From positions 1 to 54,179 of the forward strand of contig JAEWIE010000046.1 of assembly GCA_023387375.1 (NCBI GenBank): 54,179 bases of DNA, given 5' to 3'. The notes beneath the pieces were generated by a model that worked only from the letters and a program-made list of their open reading frames with translations, ran no database searches and had not been told where the DNA came from. The position numbers and the translations under genes were made by a program. Below are positions 14,780-22,371 of this stretch, piece by piece. How positions within the stretch are numbered: position 1 is the stretch's first letter; the number at the start of each line of letters is the position of its first letter. The DNA is from Bacteroidota bacterium. Lineage in GTDB: Bacteria > Bacteroidota > Bacteroidia > Flavobacteriales > Weeksellaceae.

Positions 14780-17740
14780 TTATTTAATTTGCTTTTTGGC
14801 TGCTTTTGCTTCTGCAACTACATCGGGAAAATCCGTATAGTTAGCAATAATCTGATCCAGTGTGTAACTTGCTTGGTAATTATCTTTTAAACCTATGTAA
14901 TTTTTTGCCATCACTACAAGGGCTTTTGCTCCCCAATACTCTTCGGAGGCATAATTATTGGCTAGCTTAAAGATGGTTTCATTGGAAGACTTGTAGCTTT
15001 TCTCCTTGTTCTGGAAATAGGCTTTGGCATAAAGTGCCTCTGCAGCTACGCTGGCATTGGAAGAGCGCTCTAAAGGAGAATATGCGGTTTTCGCTTGTCC
15101 GTCTTTTCCACTTTGCAACAGGGCGCGAGCGTTAATCACTTTCGCACTTTCGAGTACAGCGGCTGAATTCTTTGTGTTTGCAAGCACAAGGTTTGCATAG
15201 GTCTGTGCTTTTGCAAGGTCGTTTTGTTTCGCATACAAGTTCATCAGTTGTACGTTAGCAAAAGCCTTCAAATTCACATTGGAAGATTTTGCAATTGCTT
15301 CTAAATAGCTCTTCGCTTCCTCAGTCTTACCTTGTGCTAAGTAGATCTGCGCAACCCTCGTTTGCGCCTCACCTTGGTAGTCGTTTTGAACCTGGGCAAC
15401 TTCTTGCAAAACTACTAATGCTTTCGCCTGCTGGTTGGATTGATAGTAACTATCTCCTAATTCAAATTGGGCTTGGTAACGGGCGGCACCCGAAGGATTC
15501 TTTGTTAAATAGGTTTCATAAAGTGGAATGGCTTTCTTATAGTCCTTTTGGCTATAGAATCCCCGCGCAGCGCCAAGGGTGGCATCGTCTAGATCGGAGG
15601 CATTAATATTAACTCCCATGGAACTAGCAAAATTCTGGTATCCTTCCACATCTCCTTTTTCAATAAATAGAGGTCGGGCCACCAAAAGGATCTTCTCGGC
15701 ATAAGAGGAATCTTTGTAGCGCTCAGCAAGGGATTTTAATCGATTAAGAGCCTCAGTATCTTTGCCTTGATCCATTTCGTTTTGGGCAAGATAGATGGAC
15801 GCATTTGCGACTAAATCAGAATCTGCACTTTGTTTGATTACTCGATTGAAATATTCATTTGATTTCCCATATTCTTCATTGGAAGCATGGGCCACTGCAA
15901 TTTCGTAGAGTGCATCGTCTGCGTAATCCGAATCCGGGTACGTTGAGGCAAGAGAACTTAAGGTCTCAATTTTCCCGACCGAGTCTCCTTTAAACCCAAG
16001 TGCCATCCCCTTTTGAAATAGAGTATAGTCGTTGGCATTGTTTGTCTTGTCGTAAATTGCAATCGCCTCATTCAATTGGTTATTCGCGTAGTAGGTATCT
16101 GCTAGTCGTAGTTCTGCATCGTTTTTGAAGGCCTCGCTTGGATTCTGCAAATAATTTTTGAAGTGCTCCTGGGCTCTTTCAAATTTGCCCGACTTAAAAT
16201 AAGCATATCCAAGGTCGTATTCTAATTGTGGTTTTTCAGGAAAATCCTCAGACACTAAACTCTCAAAACGAACGATTGCGGAGGGGTAATTTCCTTTTTG
16301 GTAATAAGTTTGGGCGAGCCAGTACAAAGCTCTATTCCTAAATTCAGGATTTAAATGAAATTCTAAGCTTCGTAGAAAATAGGCTTCTGCCTCATCTAAA
16401 TTCCCCTTGTTAAACTCTTCGGTCCCTAACATATAAGAAACCTCTTGGTCCACTTTGTCAATTTCAGGCGTGGAGTTCGGCAATTTATCGATCGCGTCTA
16501 AAGTTTCTTTGAAACTTCCCGAGTAGAGATAAGACTTCACAAGCAATTTCTCCATTTCAGAAGTACTTGCGTCCTGTGGATACAAATTAATATAGCTTTG
16601 AATTACTTTGGGAGGGGCTTCAAACGGGTTCCCAAGATCGTAACTCAACTTGGCATATTGTTCATGAGCAAGCTTTTGCACTTTAGGATCGTAGGTCATT
16701 TGGTAGGCAGAGCGAAAAGCGGACAGCGCCTCTTTCTTTGCATCGGTTTGCAAATAGGCGTTTCCTAATTGATAGTAGGCATTTTGCGCAAGTGCGGAAT
16801 TGGAATTAATTAGTCGATTGTAATAGCTAACTGCTTCTCCATACTTTCCTGCCTCCGCGCTAACAAAACCCATCTCGTACAAATCACTCTCAGAAGGATT
16901 CCCCTGAGAATCGAGGTACATTTTTAAATGAGGATAAGCCTCTGCGTACTCCCCTTTCATAAAATAACTTTCCCCAATGATTTTGTGCACTTCCATTTTA
17001 TAAGACTCTGAAATAGTAGAGTCTAAAAGGGAATTCCCTTCTTCAATGGCCTCATCGTATTGCTTGTTATTAAAATAAAGCTGAACGTAATAGGGTCTTA
17101 CTAGGGATCCTAACTTAGGATCCTCTTTGATGGAATCAAAATAATGGAATGCATTTTCATTTTGATTCTCGGAATAATAAAGATGACCTAGCATGTAGGC
17201 CACTTGGCCTCTAGTCTCGCCTGGTGACTGGGCATAAACTTCTTCCAAGGCTTCTAAAGCCCCTGCCGTATCACCGGTCATAAACTTGGCATACCCTAAT
17301 TTTAGTATATACTCTGAATTCTCCTCCTTAGAGAGCTGATATTGATTGACTTTCTGTAGAGTCTCTAGTGCAGAGGCAAAGTCTTTTTGTGCAAGGTAAT
17401 AATCTGCAAGAGGCAAATTGGCCTGCGCGAAATAAGCCGAATTTGGATACTCTTTCATAAAAGCTTCTAATCCTTTTTCCGCGTAACTTTTCTCTAACAT
17501 CACGCCAATCACGTTGTCAAAAAATTGAGAAGCCTCTTTCTCACTTCGACTTAGCTGCTGATTATAAAAATACTGCCTTGCATATTCAAATTGCGAGGCA
17601 TTGTAGATTTTTGTCTGATACAGATTTTCAGCCAATTCATAGCGGTACTTTTCTTTTGGCGTATAGTATTGCGACTGTTGTGCATAGGCAATGCCTGAAA
17701 AAACAACTGCCGCCGAAAGTATAATTTTGTTGGTACCCAT
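14780..17740 (-). CDS. Large secreted tetratricopeptide-repeat protein
   Basis: A 986-residue periplasmic or outer-membrane-associated protein built almost wholly of TPR repeats. Recurring 34-residue units carry signatures such as YYLAQKDFASALETL, YFKSGKFERAQEHF and YYQKGNYPSAIVRF. The N-terminus (MGTNKIILSAAVVFSGIAYAQ) is a signal peptide, so I choose the ATG at 17740 over an in-frame ATG nine codons earlier that would bury the signal. The repeats resemble YbgF/BamD-type TPRs that scaffold envelope complexes. It sits directly upstream of the beta-barrel gene in the same orientation. No enzymatic domain is visible; a scaffold or assembly role for the barrel is inference. Confidence 0.88.
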   Translation of the reverse strand: MGTNKIILSAAVVFSGIAYAQQSQYYTPKEKYRYELAENLYQTKIYNASQFEYARQYFYNQQLSRSEKEASQFFDNVIGVMLEKSYAEKGLEAFMKEYPNSAYFAQANLPLADYYLAQKDFASALETLQKVNQYQLSKEENSEYILKLGYAKFMTGDTAGALEALEEVYAQSPGETRGQVAYMLGHLYYSENQNENAFHYFDSIKEDPKLGSLVRPYYVQLYFNNKQYDEAIEEGNSLLDSTISESYKMEVHKIIGESYFMKGEYAEAYPHLKMYLDSQGNPSESDLYEMGFVSAEAGKYGEAVSYYNRLINSNSALAQNAYYQLGNAYLQTDAKKEALSAFRSAYQMTYDPKVQKLAHEQYAKLSYDLGNPFEAPPKVIQSYINLYPQDASTSEMEKLLVKSYLYSGSFKETLDAIDKLPNSTPEIDKVDQEVSYMLGTEEFNKGNLDEAEAYFLRSLEFHLNPEFRNRALYWLAQTYYQKGNYPSAIVRFESLVSEDFPEKPQLEYDLGYAYFKSGKFERAQEHFKNYLQNPSEAFKNDAELRLADTYYANNQLNEAIAIYDKTNNANDYTLFQKGMALGFKGDSVGKIETLSSLASTYPDSDYADDALYEIAVAHASNEEYGKSNEYFNRVIKQSADSDLVANASIYLAQNEMDQGKDTEALNRLKSLAERYKDSSYAEKILLVARPLFIEKGDVEGYQNFASSMGVNINASDLDDATLGAARGFYSQKDYKKAIPLYETYLTKNPSGAARYQAQFELGDSYYQSNQQAKALVVLQEVAQVQNDYQGEAQTRVAQIYLAQGKTEEAKSYLEAIAKSSNVNLKAFANVQLMNLYAKQNDLAKAQTYANLVLANTKNSAAVLESAKVINARALLQSGKDGQAKTAYSPLERSSNASVAAEALYAKAYFQNKEKSYKSSNETIFKLANNYASEEYWGAKALVVMAKNYIGLKDNYQASYTLDQIIANYTDFPDVVAEAKAAKKQIK

Positions 17741-17961
17741 TGTATTTTGAAAGAAAGTTAATAACATTTAATTAACGAAATTATCGAAAACTTATTGTAT
17801 ATACAACTTTTTAACTTATTGTTAAGAAGTGGATAACAAATCCTTCTTTCATCAAAATACCAGGTTGGAATTGTGAGTTATCAATTCAGCAACAAAGATT
17901 TAATTATCAAAAGAAATTGAAGGAAACGTCTATTTTAGATTTCGAAAAAAACAATTTTACT

Positions 17962-17969
17962 TACATTTG
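17962..17969 (+). promoter_or_regulatory. Candidate -7 box for amino acid permease
   Basis: TACATTTG, 16 nt before the ATG at 17986. The implied leader is about 10 nt. No clear -33 TTG. Confidence 0.5.
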
Positions 17970-17985
17970 CTTTTTCAAGTAAACT

Positions 17986-19671
17986 ATGAGTCAACTTTTC
18001 AGAAGAAAAAAATACAACCCGGAAGATAAGAGTACAAACCTAAATCGTGTCCTAGGAGTGTGGGATATCGTCTTTTTCGGTTTAGCCGCAATCATTGGAG
18101 CAGGAAGCTTTAGCAGTTTAGGGGAAGCGATCTTTCGCGGAGGCCCTGGAGTCATTACCCTCTATGTGGTTTGCGGAATTGCCTGCGCATTCACAGCCCT
18201 TTCCTATGCAGAATTTGCGAGCCGAATTCCGACCGCAGGAAGTGCGTACACATACGCTTATGCTAGTTTCGGGGAACTAATCGCGTGGGTCATTGGTTGG
18301 GCTCTCATTATGGAGTATTCCTTTGGAAATATTTATGTTGCTTTTTCATGGAGTGATTACTTTACAAGTTTCTTAGAAAGCTTAGGAATCCACTTTCCTG
18401 ACTATCTTTCCACTTCTTATCCCGAAGCCATGAAAGCCGTAGAACGGGGCTCTGAACATCCCGGACTTATCAATGCGTGGAACTCAGCTCCTGAATTTTT
18501 TGGTCTTAAATTTATAGTGGACATCCCAGCTCTTATTATCAACATTTTGATTACAGCCTTGGTTTACATTGGTATTAAAGAAAGTAAGAATTTCAACAAT
18601 TTGCTTGTGATCTTAAAACTAGCGGTAATTGTCCTTATTATAGCTGTGGGCGTTACGTTTATAAATACGGACAATTGGACTCCTATAGATTCACAAGGAA
18701 TTTCGAACTTTATGCCAAACGGATTCACCGGCGTGATGGCCGCCGTCTCGGGCGTCTTCTTCGCCTACATTGGTTTTGATGCCCTAAGTGTCTTATCAGA
18801 AGAAACAAAAAACCCGCAAAAGAACTTACCGCGAGGGATGATTATTTCTCTTGTGGCCAGTACCCTGGTTTACATCGCACTGACTTTAATTCTAACGGGA
18901 ATGGTCGATTACCGCAAATTCGAAGGCGTTGGAGACCCTCTATCCTTTATCTTTGCGCCTCAAAATGCAAACCTGCCATGGATGGAGTTCACCGTTTCCA
19001 TTACCGCGATTATTGCGATTACGGCTGTACTATTAGTATTTCAAATGGGACAACCTCGAATTTGGTATGCCATGAGTAGAGATGGGCTATTGCCTAAGAA
19101 ATTTGCTAAGATTCACCCAAAATACAAAACTCCTTCCTTCTCGACAATTGCCACCGGAATTGCAGTGGGAATCCCCATCCTTTTCACGGATAAATCCTTT
19201 ATCTTGGATTTTACGAGTATTGGGACTATATTCGCATTTATCCTAGTGAACGGAGGGATATTATTAATGCCAAGAAAGCAAAAAATAAAAGGCAGATTTC
19301 ATTTGCCATTTGTGCGTTCTAAATATATCTTTACGCCTTTGTTTGTGGTGTGCGTACTTGGTTTCTATTATTGGCAACCTGAGTTTTTTCATAATTTACT
19401 CAAGTGGAGCGACCCTGTCGATGGAGAATTCAATATGTCCCTATGCATATTCTTAGTGGTCACTTCCGTACTTGCCATTCTCTCTTTAGTAAAAGAACTC
19501 AATTTAATTCCCTTGTTAGGGCTTACGACCTGCCTTTATCTTTTAACGGGGATGACCCATAACAATTGGTTCTGGTTTGCGATTTGGTTCGGAATCGGGC
19601 TTATCATCTATTTCTGCTTTGGAATGAAACATAGCAAACTTGAAAAACAAATGAATGGGGATTTGAAATAG
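17986..19671 (+). CDS. APC-family amino acid permease (cationic amino acid transporter type)
   Basis: A 561-residue polytopic membrane protein of the amino acid-polyamine-organocation superfamily. The unwound TM1 substrate-binding motif GAGSF (after GLAAII, about residues 39-43) and the TM6 segment AYIGFDALSVLSEETKNPQKNLPRG (about 260-284) are clear hallmarks of the CAT/YfnA-like branch. About 12-14 hydrophobic helices can be traced. It imports amino acids across the inner membrane; specificity cannot be assigned. Monocistronic: its own -7 box lies 16 nt upstream and a terminator follows within 20 nt. It is divergent from the TPR/barrel pair and convergent with the SPFH gene. Confidence 0.92.
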   Translation: MSQLFRRKKYNPEDKSTNLNRVLGVWDIVFFGLAAIIGAGSFSSLGEAIFRGGPGVITLYVVCGIACAFTALSYAEFASRIPTAGSAYTYAYASFGELIAWVIGWALIMEYSFGNIYVAFSWSDYFTSFLESLGIHFPDYLSTSYPEAMKAVERGSEHPGLINAWNSAPEFFGLKFIVDIPALIINILITALVYIGIKESKNFNNLLVILKLAVIVLIIAVGVTFINTDNWTPIDSQGISNFMPNGFTGVMAAVSGVFFAYIGFDALSVLSEETKNPQKNLPRGMIISLVASTLVYIALTLILTGMVDYRKFEGVGDPLSFIFAPQNANLPWMEFTVSITAIIAITAVLLVFQMGQPRIWYAMSRDGLLPKKFAKIHPKYKTPSFSTIATGIAVGIPILFTDKSFILDFTSIGTIFAFILVNGGILLMPRKQKIKGRFHLPFVRSKYIFTPLFVVCVLGFYYWQPEFFHNLLKWSDPVDGEFNMSLCIFLVVTSVLAILSLVKELNLIPLLGLTTCLYLLTGMTHNNWFWFAIWFGIGLIIYFCFGMKHSKLEKQMNGDLK

Positions 19672-19689
19672 CATTCAAAAGGACCTTAA

Positions 19690-19733
19690 AAAAAGACCAC
19701 AAAAAAATCTAGGATCTATTTTGTGGTCTTTTT
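19690..19733 (+). terminator. Rho-independent terminator after the permease gene
   Basis: A 15-bp stem (aaaaagaccacaaaa / ttttgtggtcttttt) with a 14-nt loop and a long T-run on the plus strand, 18 nt past the stop codon. A-rich on the left, so probably bidirectional. Confidence 0.9.
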
Positions 19734-19737
19734 CTTT

Positions 19738-19904
19738 TTTTGAAGCTCGCCTCTCTACAGGAATTAAGATAACACAAGCTATGAAAGGGTTGGTACTCTC
19801 GTTCGATGCACTTCGCATATCTAAATTATAAGCCTTATCAGCCCTAATAAGAGTTTGCTTGTTTTGGAGCCCAAAGCGGGTAAAACTTATCCTTCCTATC
19901 AAAA
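19738..19904. other. Spacer between two convergent terminators
   Basis: About 165 bases between the permease terminator and the SPFH-gene terminator. I see no gene, repeat or RNA signature in it; the minus-strand frame spanning it would have to begin inside one terminator stem and end inside the other. Confidence 0.5.
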
Positions 19905-19937
19905 AAGACCGTCTCAATTTCAATTTGAGACGGTCTT
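19905..19937 (-). terminator. Rho-independent terminator after SPFH gene
   Basis: Perfect 13-bp stem (aagaccgtctcaa / ttgagacggtctt) with a 7-nt loop, followed on the minus strand by TTTT and lying about 30 nt beyond the stop codon at 19967. Confidence 0.9.
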
Positions 19938-19966
19938 CTATAAATTACTTTTGGATAAATTTTGAT

Positions 19967-20887
19967 TTACTTTTTTGCTTCTGGATAAGGAGCTTTGTCT
20001 AGTTCTGAAAACTGCTGAGTCGCCGCCATAGAAACAACTAAATCATTAAGCATATTGCTAGCCGCAGTAGGAGAATTTGGAAGCAAAACCAAATTGCTTC
20101 GGTTGTTTGAACCCACTGAGTTTAGCGTATCGTAGTGCTGAGTTACGACGATCAAAGCTGAGGCCTCGGCAGCGTTAATATTCACATTGTTTAGCATCTC
20201 GACCGATTCTTTAAGACCTTTCGCAATTTCTCGTCTTTGGTCTGCAATCCCTTGTCCTTGTAGTTTCTTGCTTTCTGCTTCTGCCTTGGCTACAGCAACA
20301 ATACGAATTCTTTGCGCTTCTGATTCATATTCTGCGGCGGTCTTTTCTCTCTCTGCTGCGTTAATACGGTTCATGGCATGTTTCACTTGTTCATCAGGAT
20401 CAATGTCCGTCACAAGCGCTTTGATGATATCGTACCCATAGCTTTGCATCGCATCTTGCAATTCGCCTTTGACGGCAATAGCCACGTCGTCTTTACGAAC
20501 AAAGACATCGTCTAATTTCATTTTTGGTACTTCGGCTCTCACCACATCAAATACATAAGAGGTAATCTGTCCCTCCGGATATTCAAGTTTGTAGAAAGAA
20601 TCCGCTACTTGTTCCTTGATCACTTGGTATTGAACGGAGACCTTCATTTTAACAAACACGTTGTCTAAAGTCTTGGTATCGATAATCACATCAAGCTGTT
20701 GAATACGAAGATTTACTCGTCTTGAGATTTGATCAATCAGTGGGATTTTCAAATGAAAACCGGCATGACGCACGCTTTGCAGTTTTCCAAAACGCTCGAC
20801 AATCGCAGCGGTTTGCTGCTTCACAATAAAGAATGAAGCAAACAAAATTAGAAGGGCAATAAACCCTAGAATTCCTAGTATAGGCAT
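19967..20887 (-). CDS. SPFH/band 7 membrane protein (stomatin/QmcA-like)
   Basis: A 306-residue member of the stomatin/prohibitin/flotillin/HflKC superfamily. One N-terminal transmembrane helix (about residues 2-22) is followed by the SPFH domain, which begins KQQTAAIVERFGKLQSVRHAGFH and continues with INLRIQQLDV-type strands. The coiled-coil region is rich in Ala/Glu/Arg (about 180-225), with AAEREKTAAEYESEAQRI typical of stomatin/QmcA paralogs. Such proteins form oligomeric cages or microdomains in the inner membrane and often modulate FtsH or other proteases. No NfeD partner gene is adjacent. It is a single gene with its own terminator. Confidence 0.92.
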   Translation of the reverse strand: MPILGILGFIALLILFASFFIVKQQTAAIVERFGKLQSVRHAGFHLKIPLIDQISRRVNLRIQQLDVIIDTKTLDNVFVKMKVSVQYQVIKEQVADSFYKLEYPEGQITSYVFDVVRAEVPKMKLDDVFVRKDDVAIAVKGELQDAMQSYGYDIIKALVTDIDPDEQVKHAMNRINAAEREKTAAEYESEAQRIRIVAVAKAEAESKKLQGQGIADQRREIAKGLKESVEMLNNVNINAAEASALIVVTQHYDTLNSVGSNNRSNLVLLPNSPTAASNMLNDLVVSMAATQQFSELDKAPYPEAKK

Positions 20888-20946
20888 AGTTAAATTATTT
20901 TTCTGGTTAAAATCTGTCTTTAAAGATAAGTAAATTAGGTGAAATC

Positions 20947-22302
20947 CTATACACTCATTCCAATTTCGATTCCTTTAATTTTACGGTACAAATCCGTCGC
21001 AAAATTATCGGTCATCCCTGAAATAAAATCCACCACACCAAGGACTTTTTGATAATCACTTCCCTGTTCGTATAAGAATTGAGTGGGTAGCAGTTCGATT
21101 GCTTTCTTCTCATAGGATTTACGCTCATTCTTCGACTTAAGAATCGGCGGTACAAAATGATCTAGAAGCTCATACATAACATTGTATCCCGCATTCTCAA
21201 TCTCCACTACAGAGCGGTGTCCATATATCTTTTCAATGGAAAAGGATTCAATTTCTTGAAAAGCCTTGCTCTCTTTTTTATAGGTATCCATAAGGGCCAC
21301 CCCAAGGCTACCTTCCAAAATTTGATCAAAATGATCCTTGTAATTTTGGATCGCTTTGTTAATAAGTGCATTAATCACCTTGGCTCTCAGGTAGGAAATG
21401 CGTTCATTGTCGTTAGAGAGTACTTGCAGTTTGGATTCTACTCGAAGCGTATTGGGATTCTCTGAGCGGATTAGCTCCATAAAGAGTCCTTCAATATCCC
21501 CAGTGGATACAATTTTAAGCCGGTGAGCATCCTCCATGTCAATGATATTGTAACAAATATCATCTGCCGCTTCCACTAGCCATACAAAAGGATGACGCTT
21601 GTAAACAAGCGGATCTTTGCTTTGTTTCGGAAGACTTACACTTAGACCGATTTGCTCAAAGGTCTGTTTTTCATTTTGAAAAAATCCAAATTTCTTCTGA
21701 TGCAAACTCCCCTTTGTTTTTCCGAGAGACTCACAAGGATATTTTGCAATGGAGGCTAATGTTGTATGCGTTAACTGGGTTCCTCCTTTGTCCTTACCCG
21801 TTTGTTGGTGCGTTAGAACGCGCATGGCGTTCGCGTTTCCCTCGAAATTAACAAAATCCCCCCATTCTTGAGGCGTGAACCTTTGCTTTAAGCCTGATTC
21901 ATTGCGCTGGAAATAACTGGCGATTGCATCTTCACCTGAATGTCCAAAAGCTGGATTCCCCACATCGTGGCAAAGGCAGGCTGCGCTCACCACTTGACTT
22001 AAATTGTGGAGGTAAAACTCCTTTGCATTCAAATTGAGATCTTCTGCATACTGATTTACGATGAATTCTCCTGCCATTGCCCCTAAACTTCGTCCTACGG
22101 TAGAAACCTCGAGAGAATGGGTTAATCGATTGTGCACAAATACACTTCCAGGCAATGGAAAAACTTGAGTCTTATTCTGTAAACGACGAAAGGCCGAGGA
22201 AAAAATGATTCGATCGTAGTCTCGTTGAAAATCGTTTCGATTTCCAGGAAGCCCGCCCTGATTCCCCGTGCGCTGATGGCTATAGATTTTGTTTAATCGC
22301 AT
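20947..22302 (-). CDS. dgt: Deoxyguanosinetriphosphate triphosphohydrolase (dGTPase)
   Basis: A 451-residue HD-domain enzyme that hydrolyses dGTP (or other dNTPs) to the nucleoside and tripolyphosphate, controlling dNTP pools. The metal-binding HD signature is seen as RLTHSLEV (H62) and CHDVGNPAFGHSGEDAI (H112-D113). N-terminal DYDRIIFSSAFRRLQNKTQVFPL is characteristic of the Dgt family, and the distal HD-like helices containing EAADDICYNIIDMEDAHRL are present. The ATG at 22302 is 4 nt past a -7 box that overlaps the gcvP terminator, suggesting an independent leaderless transcript. Dgt homologs can also limit phage DNA replication, but nothing in the neighbourhood suggests a defence role. Confidence 0.94.
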   Translation of the reverse strand: MRLNKIYSHQRTGNQGGLPGNRNDFQRDYDRIIFSSAFRRLQNKTQVFPLPGSVFVHNRLTHSLEVSTVGRSLGAMAGEFIVNQYAEDLNLNAKEFYLHNLSQVVSAACLCHDVGNPAFGHSGEDAIASYFQRNESGLKQRFTPQEWGDFVNFEGNANAMRVLTHQQTGKDKGGTQLTHTTLASIAKYPCESLGKTKGSLHQKKFGFFQNEKQTFEQIGLSVSLPKQSKDPLVYKRHPFVWLVEAADDICYNIIDMEDAHRLKIVSTGDIEGLFMELIRSENPNTLRVESKLQVLSNDNERISYLRAKVINALINKAIQNYKDHFDQILEGSLGVALMDTYKKESKAFQEIESFSIEKIYGHRSVVEIENAGYNVMYELLDHFVPPILKSKNERKSYEKKAIELLPTQFLYEQGSDYQKVLGVVDFISGMTDNFATDLYRKIKGIEIGMSV

Positions 22303-22306
22303 AGCC

Positions 22307-22314
22307 CAAAAATA
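22307..22314 (-). promoter_or_regulatory. -7 box of a probable leaderless promoter (dgt)
   Basis: TATTTTTG on the minus strand, followed by GGCT and then the dgt ATG at 22302. It coincides with the T-rich tail of the gcvP terminator. Confidence 0.5.
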
Positions 22315-22345
22315 AGAATTCCTGGAGGTTAATCCAGGAATTCTT
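22314..22345 (-). terminator. Rho-independent terminator after gcvP
   Basis: Perfect 13-bp stem (aagaattcctgga / tccaggaattctt) with a 6-nt loop, followed on the minus strand by ATTTTTG. It lies 26 nt past the gcvP stop codon. Confidence 0.9.
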
Positions 22346-22371
22346 TTAAAAACATTCGCTAAGTGTACTTT

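Noticed and set aside
19675..19923. 82-codon minus-strand frame between permease and SPFH genes
   Set aside because: It begins inside one terminator stem and ends inside another, with low-complexity, unconvincing residues.
20947..22302. dgt as part of an anti-phage system
   Set aside because: Some dGTPase homologs limit phage, but this is an ordinary housekeeping-type Dgt with no defence neighbours.
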